From Pseudomonadota bacterium (lineage in GTDB: Bacteria; Pseudomonadota; Alphaproteobacteria; Caulobacterales; Caulobacteraceae), in contig JAEWJI010000062.1 of the NCBI GenBank assembly GCA_023386645.1, positions 1-64,000 on the forward strand: a stretch of DNA of 64,000 bases, in the 5' to 3' direction. Below the pieces are notes generated by a model. That model was not told where the DNA came from. It did not search any database and worked only from the letters and a program-made list of their open reading frames with translations. Numbering within the stretch: the first letter of the stretch is position 1; every line of letters begins with the position of its first letter. Made by a program: the position numbers and the translations under genes. Positions 1 to 9,760 of the stretch are shown here, piece after piece.

Positions 1-318
1 CTCGTAGCTGGGGCGGATGACGATGTTCGAATCGCGGAAACCGGCGGCGTAGTAGCGCAGCAGATAGGCGTGGCTCGAGCCGCTGTTCGATTGCCCGACC
101 ATCGACATGGCCTGCTGCAGACCGGAATCCAGCCAGGCGTTGAAGGTGTCGCTGGCCTGGCCCGGAACGACCGGGGCCGGGTGATTGGCCGCCAGTGCGT
201 CACGGGCGGCCTGCAGGTCCTGGCGCGCCAGAGCCTGGAAATTCTGCGCCGCGGCGGAGCCGGCGGTCAGCGCCAGCGTCAGGGCGGCAGTGGCGGCGAC
301 GGGGAGGATACGGGACAT
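1..318 (-). CDS. Partial S41-like peptidase, N-terminal part only
   Basis: The frame starts at the ATG at 318 and runs off the left edge of the window, so only about 106 residues are visible. They open with a clear Sec signal peptide (MSRILPVAATAALTLALTAG then an SAAAQ cleavage region), so the product is exported. The mature part has the look of the N-terminal lobe of S41 (C-terminal processing) peptidases: a helical LARQDLQAARDAL segment, a following NHP, and a GFRDSN stretch where S41 proteins usually carry a GxxDGH-like turn. The catalytic Ser/Lys region would lie outside the window. The assignment is by resemblance only; any exported protein sharing this N-terminal lobe is possible. Divergent from pccA. 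Confidence 0.45.
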   Translation of the reverse strand, partial: MSRILPVAATAALTLALTAGSAAAQNFQALARQDLQAARDALAANHPAPVVPGQASDTFNAWLDSGLQQAMSMVGQSNSGSSHAYLLRYYAAGFRDSNIVIRPSYE

Positions 319-501
319 CAACAGTCAGGCTCCGGGGCCGTGGAACGGGATACGGGCAGCGTTAAACCCCATAGGAGCCGGGCTTGCCAACCCCACCCCG
401 TCCGGATGAACGCCCCCATCGGTTTACTCGCCCCGGATCGCGGCCTAATCGGGGCGGCTGCCTCACGCGGCGGTCACGTTCGCTTCAGAGTCCGGATACG
501 C

Positions 502-2484
502 ATGTTCAAGAAGATCCTGATCGCCAACCGCGGCGAGATCGCCGTCCGCATCATCAAGACCTGCCGCAAGATGGGCATCCGGACGGTGCAGGTCTATTCC
601 GAGGCGGACGCCGGCTCGCTGGCCGTGGAGATGGCCGACGAATCCGTGCTCATCGGACCGGCCCCGGCCGCCCAGTCCTACCTGCTCGCCGACCGCATCG
701 TGGAGGCCGTGCGCCAGACCGGCGCCGAGGCGGTCCACCCCGGCTTCGGCTTCCTGTCCGAGAACGCCGGCTTCGCCCGCCGGCTGCGCGACGAGGGCAT
801 CGCCTTCATCGGCCCCAACCCCGAGGCCATCGAGGCCATGGGCGACAAGATCACCTCCAAGCGCTTCGCAGCCGAGGCCGGCGTCTCCACTGTGCCGGGC
901 CATATGGGCCTGATCGAATCGACCGAGGAGGCTGTCCGCATCGCCCGCGAGATCGGCTATCCGGTGATGATCAAGGCCTCCGCCGGCGGCGGCGGCAAGG
1001 GCATCCGCGTCGCCCACTCCGACGACGACATGGCCGAGGGCTTCGCCGCCGTGAAGGCCGAGGCGCTCAACGCCTTCGGCGACGACCGCGTCTTCCTCGA
1101 GAAATTCATCGTCGATCCGCGCCACATCGAGATCCAGGTGCTGGGCGACAAGCACGGCAATGTGGTGCACCTGTTCGAGCGCGAATGCTCGATCCAGCGC
1201 CGCAACCAGAAGGTCATCGAGGAGGCCCCCTCCCCCTTGCTGGACGAGGCCACCCGCGCCGCCATGGGCGCCCAGGCCGTCGCCCTCGCTGAAGCTGTAA
1301 GATACGACTCCGCCGGCACGGTGGAATTCGTGGCCGGACAGGACCGCAGCTTCTTCTTCCTGGAGATGAACACCCGACTCCAGGTCGAGCACCCGGTCAC
1401 AGAGCTGATCACCGGCGTGGACCTGGTCGAGCAGATGATCCGCTCGGCCGCCGGCGAGGCCCTGCCCTTCACCCAGGACCAGCTGGCCATCAACGGCTGG
1501 GCGATCGAGAGCCGCATCTACGCCGAGGACCCCTACCGCGGCTTCCTGCCCTCCATCGGCCGCCTCGTCCGCTACGAGCAGCCTGAGGAAGGCGATCAGG
1601 ACGGCTACACCGTGCGCAACGATTCCGGCGTCCGCGAGGGCGACGAGATCAGCATGTTCTACGACCCCATGATCGCCAAGCTGTGCGCCTGGGCCCCCAC
1701 GCGCGAGGGCGCAGCCGACGGCATGGCCCGGGCCCTGGAGGACACCCACTTAGCCGGCGTTGGCCACAATGTCCCCTTCCTGGCCGCCGTCATGGACCAG
1801 GACCGTTTCCGCTCCGGCCGGCTGTCGACCGCCTACATCAAGGACGAGTTCCCGGACGGCTTTCATGGCCTGACCCCCACCCCCCGCCAGCGCGACATCA
1901 TGGTCTCCGCCGCCGTTGCCATGCACGAGATCGCCTCGGACCAGGCCGGCGACCCGTCGGACCGCACCGACTGGATCGTCCTGATCGACCGCGAACCGGT
2001 CGGCGTCACCCTGTCCTACGATGAGGACGAAGCCTTGGTGCTCGACATCGCCGGCGAGGATCGCGCCCTGGCCCTGTCGGCCATCGACTGGCGCCCCGGT
2101 CTGGCCCAGTTCCGCGCCGAGCTGGACGGCGAGCCCTTCACCGCCGAGGTGCGCCGCACCCCCGACGGCTTCGAGATTCGCCACCGCGCCGCCCGCTCCC
2201 GCCTGCGCGTCCTCACCCCCCGACTGGCCGAGCTGTTCGCCCGCCTGCCCGAGAAACAGGCGGCCGACACCTCCAAGCTGATCCAGTCGCCCATGCCCGG
2301 CCTCGTCGTCTCCATCGCCGTCGAGCCCGGCCAGGAGGTCAAGACCGGCGAGACCGTCGCCATCATCGAGGCCATGAAGATGCAGAACATCCTCAAGGCC
2401 GAGCGCGACGGGGTGGTGAAGGCCGTCTCCGCCCGGGCCGGCGACCCCGTGGCCGCCGACGACGTCCTGGTCGAGTTCGCCTGA
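502..2484 (+). CDS. pccA: Propionyl-CoA carboxylase, biotin-carboxylase/biotin-carrier alpha subunit
   Basis: This 660-residue cytoplasmic protein carries an N-terminal biotin carboxylase (MFKKILIANRGEIAVR; ATP-grasp glycine loop GGGGK at residues 162-166; ERECSIQRRNQK and EMNTRLQVEHPVTE motifs) and a C-terminal biotinyl domain with the EAMKMQN motif, biotinylated Lys about residue 626. A BT linker lies between. The ATG at 502 matches the family N-terminus exactly; the open frame upstream to 70 is not protein-like. Length and layout fit PccA, which carboxylates propionyl-CoA to methylmalonyl-CoA with a separate beta subunit. Methylcrotonyl-CoA or other acyl-CoA carboxylase alpha subunits share the layout, and no beta-subunit gene is in the window, so substrate specificity is inferred. 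Confidence 0.85.
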   Translation: MFKKILIANRGEIAVRIIKTCRKMGIRTVQVYSEADAGSLAVEMADESVLIGPAPAAQSYLLADRIVEAVRQTGAEAVHPGFGFLSENAGFARRLRDEGIAFIGPNPEAIEAMGDKITSKRFAAEAGVSTVPGHMGLIESTEEAVRIAREIGYPVMIKASAGGGGKGIRVAHSDDDMAEGFAAVKAEALNAFGDDRVFLEKFIVDPRHIEIQVLGDKHGNVVHLFERECSIQRRNQKVIEEAPSPLLDEATRAAMGAQAVALAEAVRYDSAGTVEFVAGQDRSFFFLEMNTRLQVEHPVTELITGVDLVEQMIRSAAGEALPFTQDQLAINGWAIESRIYAEDPYRGFLPSIGRLVRYEQPEEGDQDGYTVRNDSGVREGDEISMFYDPMIAKLCAWAPTREGAADGMARALEDTHLAGVGHNVPFLAAVMDQDRFRSGRLSTAYIKDEFPDGFHGLTPTPRQRDIMVSAAVAMHEIASDQAGDPSDRTDWIVLIDREPVGVTLSYDEDEALVLDIAGEDRALALSAIDWRPGLAQFRAELDGEPFTAEVRRTPDGFEIRHRAARSRLRVLTPRLAELFARLPEKQAADTSKLIQSPMPGLVVSIAVEPGQEVKTGETVAIIEAMKMQNILKAERDGVVKAVSARAGDPVAADDVLVEFA

Positions 2485-2595
2485 CGGGTGTCGGCCAGGC
2501 GACATTTTCGCTGACGATCCAACAAGATCGCCGTCGCCGTTCACTCCACGTTAGCCCCGCGGCGACACACTGGTCGGATTGAGCGGGAGTCGGGC

Positions 2596-4383
2596 GTGAC
2601 GGATTCGAGCGTGAGGCAGGCCGGCGAACACGCGTCCTTTTTGCAACGGACCATCGCGGCGGGGCACCTGCGCTACTGGATCATCGCCAGCTGGGGCCTC
2701 GCGCTCGCGACCACCACCCCCTGGCCCCCCGCCCTGGCCTGGTTCCTCGTCACCCTGGCCTCCGGCTTCGCCCGCACCGTGGTCGAGACGCGGGTCAGGC
2801 TGGACGACCCGCGTCGATACGAGCGGCTGAAGCTTGTGGTCGCCACCCTGTCGTGCGTGGCGTGGTCAGGGGCTCCCCTGCTGTCCTTCTTCCAGGGTGG
2901 AGAGGCGGGCCTGGCCCTGGCCATCGGCCTGCTGATCGCCGGCTACATGCTTGTGTTCACCCAGATGCGCGCTGCCCTGAACGAGGCCCTGATCGTCTCG
3001 TCCCCCTATTCCGTGGCCGGGGTCGTCATCCTGACCGCCCTATGGGGTCATCCCGGCTTCCTGACCGTGCTCGCCCTCGCGCCCGTGCTCGGCCTGGCCC
3101 TGCTCATCAAGGTGGTGATCACCCAGCTGAAGGACGCCCAGCTGGAAGCGGTCAACCAGAAGCAGTCCGAACTCATCGCCGACCTGGAGCAGGCCCGTGA
3201 CCGCGCCGACGCCGCCAGCGACGCCAAGTCGAACTTCCTGGGCGTCATCTCCCACGAGCTCCGTACCCCCATGAACGGCGTCCTCGGCGCGGCCCAGCTG
3301 CTAGAGGCCACTTCGCTGGCCGAGCGGCAGCAGGAATATGTCTCCATCATTCGCCGCTCGGGCGAGAGCCTGCTGGTGCTGCTCAACGACATCCTGGACC
3401 TGACAAAGATCGAGGCCGGCAAAATGGAGCTGATCCTGGGCGAGACCCGCCTGGACGACCTGTGCGAGCGCGCCATCGGTCCCTTCCGCGCCCAGGCCGA
3501 GGCCAAGGGCCTGGACTTCGGGCTGGATCTAGACGCCGATCCGGCCACGGTCGTCCGCTGCGATCCCCTGCGCGTCGCCCAGGTGGTCCAGAACCTGCTC
3601 AGCAACGCCGTAAAGTTCACCCAGGCGGGCCGCGTGTCGCTTCGGGTCTCCGCCGCCCGGCTTGGCGCCGACGGCGCGCGCCTGGTCTTCAGCGTCTCTG
3701 ACACGGGCGCCGGCATCGCCGCAGACAGCCTCCAGCAACTTTTCCAGCCGTTCACCCAGGTCGACGCCTCCTCGACCCGCCGCTTCGGCGGCACCGGCCT
3801 GGGGCTCAGCATCTGCCGCCGCCTGGCGGGGCTGATGGGCGGCGACATCACGGTCGAGAGCCGCCTCGGTCAAGGCTCGACCTTCGAACTGGCCTTCGAC
3901 TGCGAGGTCGTCGCCTGGCGTTCCGTTGAGGTCCAGCACGCCGAGCTGGTCGAGACCGAGGCCCCGGGCCAGGCCCTGTCGGTGCTCGTGGTCGAGGACC
4001 ACCCGGTCAACCGCATGGTCCTCCAGGCCTGGCTCGCCTCTCTGGGCCACGCCTGCACCCTGGCCGAGCACGGCGGCGTGGCCCTCGAGCTGGCGGCCGC
4101 CTCCGCGTTCGATCTGGTCATCATGGACGTGAACATGCCGGTCATGGATGGCCTGGCCGCCACCGCCGAAATCCGCCGCCTCGACGGCGCCAACCGCGAC
4201 ACCCCCATCGCCGTCCTGTCCGCCTCGGCCCGCGCCGAGGACCACGCCCAGGGCTTCGCGGCCGGCGCCGACGCCTATGTCGACAAGCCGGTCGACTTCG
4301 CCACCCTCGCCCAGGTCCTCGCCGCAGCCCCTGCCGGCCGCCACGCCGTCCGAGCCCTCCGCGGACTCGAAGCAGCCGCCTGA
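2596..4383 (+). CDS. Hybrid sensor histidine kinase with receiver domain
   Basis: The 595-residue protein starts at GTG 2596. Residues about 25-180 hold several hydrophobic membrane segments with no obvious periplasmic sensor domain. A short coiled coil (QKQSELIADLEQARDRADAA) leads into the HisKA domain with phospho-acceptor His220 in ISHELRTPMNG. The HATPase_c part follows with the N box (QNLLSNAVKFT), SDTGAGI and GGTGLGLSI boxes. The C-terminal receiver (about 465-585) has the acidic pair in VVEDHPVNR, phospho-acceptor Asp511 in IMDVNMPVMDG and a conserved Lys in DKPVD. It should autophosphorylate and relay to its own receiver, then probably to an Hpt protein. No cognate regulator is adjacent, so the signal and output are unknown. 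Confidence 0.85.
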   Translation: MTDSSVRQAGEHASFLQRTIAAGHLRYWIIASWGLALATTTPWPPALAWFLVTLASGFARTVVETRVRLDDPRRYERLKLVVATLSCVAWSGAPLLSFFQGGEAGLALAIGLLIAGYMLVFTQMRAALNEALIVSSPYSVAGVVILTALWGHPGFLTVLALAPVLGLALLIKVVITQLKDAQLEAVNQKQSELIADLEQARDRADAASDAKSNFLGVISHELRTPMNGVLGAAQLLEATSLAERQQEYVSIIRRSGESLLVLLNDILDLTKIEAGKMELILGETRLDDLCERAIGPFRAQAEAKGLDFGLDLDADPATVVRCDPLRVAQVVQNLLSNAVKFTQAGRVSLRVSAARLGADGARLVFSVSDTGAGIAADSLQQLFQPFTQVDASSTRRFGGTGLGLSICRRLAGLMGGDITVESRLGQGSTFELAFDCEVVAWRSVEVQHAELVETEAPGQALSVLVVEDHPVNRMVLQAWLASLGHACTLAEHGGVALELAAASAFDLVIMDVNMPVMDGLAATAEIRRLDGANRDTPIAVLSASARAEDHAQGFAAGADAYVDKPVDFATLAQVLAAAPAGRHAVRALRGLEAAA

Positions 4384-4438
4384 CAAATGCGGCGCCTTCT
4401 CCTCTCCGGCGCGACGGGGCAGGACGCTGGGCGAAGCG

Positions 4439-5149
4439 TCAGGCCGGTACGTTCGTCACCGGGCCGAACACCTCGACGAAGCTCGACTTCAGGGCCGCGT
4501 CCGCCTCGTCCAGGGTGGCCAGCACGCCCAGGTCGACCAGGCTGGTCACGCCGTGCTCGGAGATGCCGCAGGGCACGATGCCGGCGAAATGATCCAGGTC
4601 GGGTTCGATGTTCAGGCTTATGCCGTGGAAGCTGACGCCCCGGCGGACCTTCACCCCGATGGCCGCGATCTTGTCCTCGCGCGACCAGCCGGCCCCCTTG
4701 CGCTCGACCCAGACGCCGACCCGTCCCTCGCGAGCGCCGGCCTCGACCCCGAAGCGGGCCAGGGCGCCCACGATCCAGGCCTCCAGCCCTCGCACGAAGC
4801 CGCGCACGTCGCGGCCGCGCCGGTTCAGGTCCAGCATCACATAGGCGACCCTCTGGCCGGGACCGTGATAGGTGAACTGGCCGCCCCGCCCGGTGCGGTG
4901 GACGGGGAACCGGTCGGGCTGCAGCAGGTCGCCGTCCCGCGCCGAGACGCCGGCGGTGTAGAGCGGCGGATGTTCCAGCAGCCACACCCGCTCGGCCGCC
5001 TCTCCGGCCGCGATGGCCGCGACGCGCGCCTCCATGGCGGCCACCGCCTCGTCGTAGGGAACCCGGCCCCCGGACACGGCCCATTCCGTCGCCTGACCGT
5101 CGGGACGGAAAAGCTTCGGCACGCCCTGGCTTAACCGCTCGGCAAGCAT
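4439..5149 (-). CDS. lipB: Lipoyl(octanoyl) transferase LipB
   Basis: This 236-residue cytosolic enzyme moves octanoyl from acyl carrier protein to lipoyl-domain lysines of 2-oxoacid dehydrogenases, the first step of protein lipoylation. Family motifs are clear: [28 protein letters not shown], a catalytic Lys in [10 protein letters not shown] and the acyl-accepting Cys about residue 194 in [14 protein letters not shown]. The ATG at 5149 gives the usual family length; upstream in-frame codons are antisense to the FliN-like gene. The start overlaps the first possible start of the divergent FliN-like gene by two bases, so the two genes share a very short control region. Not in an operon with lipA here. 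Confidence 0.92.
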   Translation of the reverse strand: MLAERLSQGVPKLFRPDGQATEWAVSGGRVPYDEAVAAMEARVAAIAAGEAAERVWLLEHPPLYTAGVSARDGDLLQPDRFPVHRTGRGGQFTYHGPGQRVAYVMLDLNRRGRDVRGFVRGLEAWIVGALARFGVEAGAREGRVGVWVERKGAGWSREDKIAAIGVKVRRGVSFHGISLNIEPDLDHFAGIVPCGISEHGVTSLVDLGVLATLDEADAALKSSFVEVFGPVTNVPA

Positions 5150-5477
5150 GATCCGCTCAATGTGGGCGCTGGAGCCGCCATGCAAGCGCCAATCCCGGCG
5201 CCGGGCTCCGAGCCTGTTCAGACCCGTGTCCCAGATCTCCGCCGTCGACGTTGAAATCTCGGTCGTTCTCGGCCGATCCATCCTGCCAATGTCGCAACTG
5301 CTGCGCATGGGCCGGGGCGCCGTCATCCCGCTGGACGCCTCCGAGCACGACGAGGTCTGGATCCTGGCCAACAACCACCCCGTCGCTCGCGGCGAGATCG
5401 AAATCCGCGACGACCGCATCGCCATTACCGTGACGCGGCCGGCCGACGTGTACGATTTCATGGCGGGGGCGGCCTAG
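5148..5477 (+). CDS. FliN/FliM C-terminal-type flagellar motor switch protein
   Basis: The C-terminal 80 residues are a FliN (SpoA) domain: [29 protein letters not shown], then NHPVARGEI and ITVTRPAD, typical of the switch-complex protein that forms the cytoplasmic C-ring. The beginning is doubtful. The longest frame, from ATG 5148, starts with an Arg/Pro-rich stretch unlike FliN. A GTG at 5226 would give a compact 83-residue protein. In the next frame, ATG 5180 is preceded by GGAG five bases upstream and encodes a natural-looking [19 protein letters not shown], which runs out of frame at about 5231-5240 just before the FliN domain. A one-base indel is therefore possible. It flanks lipB head to head. 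Confidence 0.7.
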   Translation: MIRSMWALEPPCKRQSRRRAPSLFRPVSQISAVDVEISVVLGRSILPMSQLLRMGRGAVIPLDASEHDEVWILANNHPVARGEIEIRDDRIAITVTRPADVYDFMAGAA

Positions 5478-5525
5478 GCCTTCCCTTCCGCCTCAACGCG
5501 CGCTATCTGCGCGCCTCCTAAGCGA

Positions 5526-5610
5526 GCGGTCGTGGCGGAATTGGTAGACGCGCAGCGTTGAGGTCGCTGTATCGAAAGATGTGGAAGTTCGAGTCTTCTC
5601 GACCGCACCA
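5526..5610 (+). tRNA. tRNA-Leu (anticodon GAG)
   Basis: The 7-bp acceptor stem GCGGTCG (5526-5532) pairs with CGACCGC (5600-5606), followed by discriminator A and an encoded CCA. The anticodon loop TTGAGGT gives GAG. A D-arm (TGGCGGAATTGGTAGACG), a long variable arm as expected for leucine, and a T-loop GTTCGAGTC are all visible. Confidence 0.95.
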
Positions 5611-5668
5611 GGATTTTCTGATCCGAGGATTATCAACAGCTTAGGCTGAGACGACAGGGAGGCCCGGC

Positions 5669-7069
5669 TTGAACTCCAACGCCCCCCTGCAACTGCGGAC
5701 CGACCCCGAGAACGAGGCGCTCGACGAGGACTACGTCCTCACCGCTGCCTTCGTCGAAAAGGTCGTCGACGCCGCCGACGCCGGCGACGGCGCCCGCCTG
5801 ACCGCCCTCCTCGAAGACCTCCACCCGGCCGATGTCGCCGACCTGATGGGCTTCCTGACCGCCGAGCACCGCTCGGTCGTCACTCTCTGGCTCCCCCCTG
5901 AACTGCTCGGCGACACCCTGGCCGAACTGGACGAGGGCATTCGCGAAGAGGTTCTGGAGCGGGTCCCCTCGGGCACCCTGGCCGAGGCCCTCCAGGAGCT
6001 CGATTCGGACGACGCCGCCGCCGTGGTCGAGGACCTGGAAGGCGACCAGCGCGAGGCCGTCCTGTCGGCCATGCCCGATGTCGACCGGGCCGCGATCGAA
6101 AGCTCGCTGGGCTACGCCGAGGACTCCGCCGGTCGCCTCATGCAGCGCGAGGTGATGGCCGCCCCCCAGTTCTGGAACGTCGGCGACACCATCGACCACG
6201 TCCGCGCCCAGGGCGAGGAGCTGCCGGAACTGTTCTTCGACATCTATGTCGTCGATCCGTCGAACAAGCCGATCGGCGGGGTGGCGATCAGCCGCCTCCT
6301 GCGCGCCCCCCGGGCGGTGCCCCTGACCGAACTGATGGCGCCGGTCAACGAGATCACGGTCGACCAGGACCAGGAGGAGGTCGCCTATATTTTCGAGAAG
6401 TACCACCTGATCTCGGCCCCGGTGGTCGACGCGGCCGGGCGGCTGGTCGGCCAGATCACCGTCGACGACATCGTCAACATCATCCAGGAAGAGAACCGCG
6501 AGGACATCCTGCGCCTGGGCGGGGTCTCGGACGAGAGCCGGGGCGCCGGCGTTCTGGGCGTCGTCCGGTCGCGCATCCCCTGGCTGGTGGTCAACCTCGG
6601 CACAGCCCTGTTCGCCTCCGTGGTCATCGGCCTGTTCGAGAACGAGCTGAAGGCCCTGGTCTATCTGGCCATCCTGATGCCGGTGGTCGCGTCCATCGGC
6701 GGCAACGCCGGCACCCAGGCCCTGACGGTCGCGGTCCGGGCCCTGGCGTCGCGGGAGCTGAATTCGGCCAACGCCATGCGGATCCTGGGCCGCGAGGTTT
6801 CGGTCGGGCTGTTCAACGGCCTGGCCATCGGCGCCCTGCTGGGAGGCGCGGCCTATCTGTGGTTCCAGCTGCCGTTGCTAAGCCTGACCATCGGCCTGGC
6901 GGTGTTGATCAACCTGGTGGCGGCGGCCCTGGCCGGGACGCTGATCCCGCTGGCCCTGGATCGCCTCGAGCGCGACCCGGCGGTGTCCTCGCCCGTATTC
7001 GTGACGTGGATCACCGACACGGTAGGCTTCTTCACCTTCCTGGGTCTGGCCGGAATCATCCTGCTGTAG
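5669..7069 (+). CDS. mgtE: Magnesium transporter MgtE
   Basis: The 466-residue protein has the three-part MgtE layout: an acidic N-terminal superhelical MgtE_N domain (HPADVADLMGFL, DSDDAAAVVEDL), a CBS-domain pair (DIYVVDPSNKPIGGVAIS, VAYIFEKYHLISAPVVDAAGR), then a C-terminal pore domain of five membrane helices containing the PVVASIGGNAGTQAL motif that lines the Mg2+ path. Channel gating by Mg2+ bound between the cytosolic domains is known for the family. The start is TTG at 5669, supported by GGGAGG six bases upstream. It follows tRNA-Leu by about 60 bases and ends just before the candidate spmX promoter. Confidence 0.92.
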   Translation: MNSNAPLQLRTDPENEALDEDYVLTAAFVEKVVDAADAGDGARLTALLEDLHPADVADLMGFLTAEHRSVVTLWLPPELLGDTLAELDEGIREEVLERVPSGTLAEALQELDSDDAAAVVEDLEGDQREAVLSAMPDVDRAAIESSLGYAEDSAGRLMQREVMAAPQFWNVGDTIDHVRAQGEELPELFFDIYVVDPSNKPIGGVAISRLLRAPRAVPLTELMAPVNEITVDQDQEEVAYIFEKYHLISAPVVDAAGRLVGQITVDDIVNIIQEENREDILRLGGVSDESRGAGVLGVVRSRIPWLVVNLGTALFASVVIGLFENELKALVYLAILMPVVASIGGNAGTQALTVAVRALASRELNSANAMRILGREVSVGLFNGLAIGALLGGAAYLWFQLPLLSLTIGLAVLINLVAAALAGTLIPLALDRLERDPAVSSPVFVTWITDTVGFFTFLGLAGIILL

Positions 7070-7077
7070 GATCGGAG

Positions 7078-7093
7078 CGGCGCGAGGCTTGCT
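7078..7093 (+). promoter_or_regulatory. Candidate sigma-54 promoter for spmX
   Basis: CGGCGCGAGGCTTGCT matches the RpoN consensus TGGCACGrNNNTTGCW with GG (-24) at 7079-7080 and GC (-12) at 7091-7092, exactly ten bases apart. It lies 46 bases before the first spmX start. In Caulobacter, spmX is known to be activated by TacA with sigma-54, which fits. No TacA site was identified. Confidence 0.6.
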
Positions 7094-7138
7094 GGTTCTC
7101 CCGCAGGGCGAGCCCGCCTGTATCGATCTGGGTCAACC

Positions 7139-8554
7139 GTGTCCGAAGCCGACGCCATGCCGCGCCAGAAAGTCTCCCGCGAGGGAGTCGTGCTGATCAA
7201 GAGTTTCGAGGGCTTCCGTCCCCAGGCGGTGAAGCGCGCCGATGGCTCGTGGGTCATCGGCTATGGCCACACGCGCTCGGCCCGCGAAGGGGCGCGCGTG
7301 TCCGAGGCCGACGCCGAGCTGCTGCTTCAATACGACCTGCTGCCGATCGTGGCGGAGTTGAACGGCCTGGGCGCGAGCCTGAACCAACACCAGTTCGACG
7401 CCCTCGCCAGTTTCGCCTTCTCGGTCGGAGCGGACCGGTTCGCGTCCTCCGAGGTCCCGCGGCGCATCCGCGACGGCGCGGTCGGCGAGGTCGCGGACGT
7501 GCTCCTAGAGTCGCCGGAACCACCGGAGGCTGCTCCGCGCAGGCGGGCTGCCGAGCGCGCTCTGTTCGTCGCCGACCCGGCAGCGCCCGTGGCCCTGGCG
7601 GACCTCCTGTCCGCCCCCCTGCCCCCGCCTGCGGTTCCGCAGACTCAGATCGACCCGTCCGAGACCCGTGCCGCCGCCGTAGCCAGTTTGCTAGGCGAGC
7701 ACGGGGACGATGAGGCCCTGATCGAGGCGATCGACAACGACCTTAGGGCCGATACGTCCGCCTTAGACGAGCCGGCGCCCCTACATAATGCCGCCTCTGA
7801 TGGAGGGTCGCACTCTGAGGCGATCGAGGCTGATCAGGAGATCGCTGAGACGCCAGCCGAGGAGAACGCCTCGGGTGCTCCGGGCCTGGCTACGCCTGGG
7901 AACCTCGCCTCCATTGCCGAGACTGTGACGAGCGCCATCCAGCCCGTCGCGGAACCCGAGCCTCCGACCGCCGGTGACGAGGCGCCGGCGTCCATCGAGC
8001 CTGAAGCGCCGGCCGACGGCTCGGCTTATGAGTCGGGCGACACTGCACCAAGGGGCCCTATCGCCGGGTTCAATCGATTTTCGGCCTACGCGACGCCCGT
8101 CGTGGGGCCACTGCCGGAGCCCTCGCTGGCCGCTGGAGCGCTCGCGACGCCGCAGATCGGGCCTCTGGTGCTCACCGCGCCCGACATCCTTCCCGAGAGC
8201 GATGGCCGTCCTGTGTGGCCAGACGACCAACGAGTTCGTGAAGACGCCGCCCAGGAGCGGCTGTTTGACGAGGGAGCTGAACTGCAGACCTTCGGACCGG
8301 TCATGCGCCACGAGGTCGAGGAGCGGCCCGCCCGCCAGGGTTGGGGCGATACCGGGCCGTTCGTGATCATGGGGGCGGTGGGCCTGGTGTCCTTCGGCGC
8401 GGCCCTGGCCGGGTTCCGGCGCGCGTCGGAGCAGCTGAGCGGATCTGGTGACATGACCCTGATCGCGTGGATCCTGGCCGTGATCGGGGTGATCTGCATC
8501 GGGGTGTCGGCCTACAACCTGTATCGGAGGCTTGGCCGATCCGGACGGGACTGA
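7139..8554 (+). CDS. spmX: SpmX-type polar muramidase homologue with two C-terminal membrane helices
   Basis: The N-terminal 150 residues are a GH24 T4-lysozyme-like domain: [10 protein letters not shown] with the catalytic-position Glu24, IGYGHT at 40-45, and [18 protein letters not shown] long acidic, Pro/Ala-rich, probably disordered region follows (about 150-410), then two membrane helices at the very C-terminus ([29 protein letters not shown]). This exact layout defines Caulobacter SpmX, which recruits and activates the kinase DivJ at the stalked pole and in Asticcacaulis places the stalk. The start may be GTG 7139 or ATG 7157; the latter aligns with the Caulobacter N-terminus as I recall it. 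A phage endolysin would lack the acidic linker and tail anchors. Confidence 0.85.
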   Translation: MSEADAMPRQKVSREGVVLIKSFEGFRPQAVKRADGSWVIGYGHTRSAREGARVSEADAELLLQYDLLPIVAELNGLGASLNQHQFDALASFAFSVGADRFASSEVPRRIRDGAVGEVADVLLESPEPPEAAPRRRAAERALFVADPAAPVALADLLSAPLPPPAVPQTQIDPSETRAAAVASLLGEHGDDEALIEAIDNDLRADTSALDEPAPLHNAASDGGSHSEAIEADQEIAETPAEENASGAPGLATPGNLASIAETVTSAIQPVAEPEPPTAGDEAPASIEPEAPADGSAYESGDTAPRGPIAGFNRFSAYATPVVGPLPEPSLAAGALATPQIGPLVLTAPDILPESDGRPVWPDDQRVREDAAQERLFDEGAELQTFGPVMRHEVEERPARQGWGDTGPFVIMGAVGLVSFGAALAGFRRASEQLSGSGDMTLIAWILAVIGVICIGVSAYNLYRRLGRSGRD

Positions 8555-8594
8555 GGCGGTCGCGCGACCCGCGAGGATTTGCTACCTCGCGGCC

Positions 8595-9755
8595 ATGAGC
8601 ATCCCCAACGCCCCGCAATCCATGGAATTCGGCCTCGGCGAGACCGCCGACGCCATCCGCGAGACCACCGCTCGCTGGGCCGCCGACAGGCTGGCGCCGC
8701 GCGCCGCCGAGATCGATGAGACCAACACCTTCGCCCGCGACCTGTGGCCAGAGATGGGCGACCTGGGTCTGCACGGGATCACGGTCGAGGAGGAGTTCGG
8801 CGGTCTCGGGCTAGGCTACCTGGAACATGTGGTCGCCATGGAGGAGGTGTCGCGCGCCTCGGCCTCGATCGGGCTGAGCTACGGCGCCCATTCCAACTTG
8901 TGCGTCAATCAGATCCGCCGCTGGGGCACCGAGGAGCAGAAGCGGCGCTACCTGCCCAAGCTGATCTCCGGCGAGCACGTCGGGTCGCTGGCCATGTCGG
9001 AGGTCGCGTCGGGTTCCGATGTCATGTCCATGAAGACTCGGGCCGAGAAGCGCGGCGATCGCTACGTCCTGAACGGGACCAAGTTCTGGATCACCAATGC
9101 GCCCCACGCCGAGACCCTGGTGGTCTATGCGCGTACCGGCGAGGGCAACGGCGGGGTCACCGCCTTCCTGATCGAGAAGGGCTTCAAGGGGTTCAGCGTC
9201 TCTAAGAAGCTGGACAAGATGGGCATGCGCGGCTCCGACACCGCCGAACTGGTGTTCGAGGACTGCGAGGTCCCGGAAGAGAACGTCATGGGCTCGGTCG
9301 GCGGCGGCGCCGGCGTGCTGATGAGCGGGCTCGACTATGAGCGGGCGGTGCTGTCGGCTGGACCGCTCGGCATCATGCAGGCGGCGCTCGACGTCGTCCT
9401 GCCCTACGTCCGCGAGCGCAAGCAGTTCGGCAAGCCGATCGGCAGCTTCCAGCTGATGCAGGCCAAGGTCGCCGACATGTACGTGGCTCTGAACAGCGCG
9501 CGGACCTACGTCTACGCTGTTGCGCGGGCCTGCGATGCGGGGAAGACGACACGTTATGACGCTGCCGGGGCCATCCTGCTGGCCTCCGAAAACGCGGTGA
9601 AGGTCACCTTGGAGGCGGTTCAGGCGCTAGGCGGCGCCGGCTACACCAAGGAGTGGCCGGTCGAGCGGCTAGTCCGCGACGCGAAGCTTTATGACATCGG
9701 CGCGGGAACGAACGAGATCCGGCGCTTCCTGATTGGACGCGAACTGCTGGGTTAG
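8595..9755 (+). CDS. ivd: Isovaleryl-CoA dehydrogenase
   Basis: This 386-residue FAD-dependent acyl-CoA dehydrogenase oxidises isovaleryl-CoA to 3-methylcrotonyl-CoA in leucine breakdown. Signatures include [31 protein letters not shown] and WITNAPHA flavin-binding segments, [16 protein letters not shown], and [15 protein letters not shown], where the Glu sits at the position of the catalytic base in isovaleryl-CoA dehydrogenases rather than at the usual C-terminal one. The C-terminus [20 protein letters not shown] and [12 protein letters not shown] is also typical. ATG 8595 gives the family length; an in-frame upstream start at 8532 would overlap spmX and add unrelated sequence. No other leu/liu genes adjoin. 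Confidence 0.9.
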   Translation: MSIPNAPQSMEFGLGETADAIRETTARWAADRLAPRAAEIDETNTFARDLWPEMGDLGLHGITVEEEFGGLGLGYLEHVVAMEEVSRASASIGLSYGAHSNLCVNQIRRWGTEEQKRRYLPKLISGEHVGSLAMSEVASGSDVMSMKTRAEKRGDRYVLNGTKFWITNAPHAETLVVYARTGEGNGGVTAFLIEKGFKGFSVSKKLDKMGMRGSDTAELVFEDCEVPEENVMGSVGGGAGVLMSGLDYERAVLSAGPLGIMQAALDVVLPYVRERKQFGKPIGSFQLMQAKVADMYVALNSARTYVYAVARACDAGKTTRYDAAGAILLASENAVKVTLEAVQALGGAGYTKEWPVERLVRDAKLYDIGAGTNEIRRFLIGRELLG

Positions 9756-9760
9756 CGGAA

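Noticed and set aside
463..2544. Long open frames opposite and out of frame with pccA
   Set aside because: They arise from high GC at third codon positions; translations are Gly/Ala/Asp-rich without motifs, while the sense frame is clearly PccA.
7139..8554. Phage endolysin or prophage remnant
   Set aside because: The GH24 domain is followed by the acidic linker and two membrane helices of SpmX, and no other phage genes are nearby.
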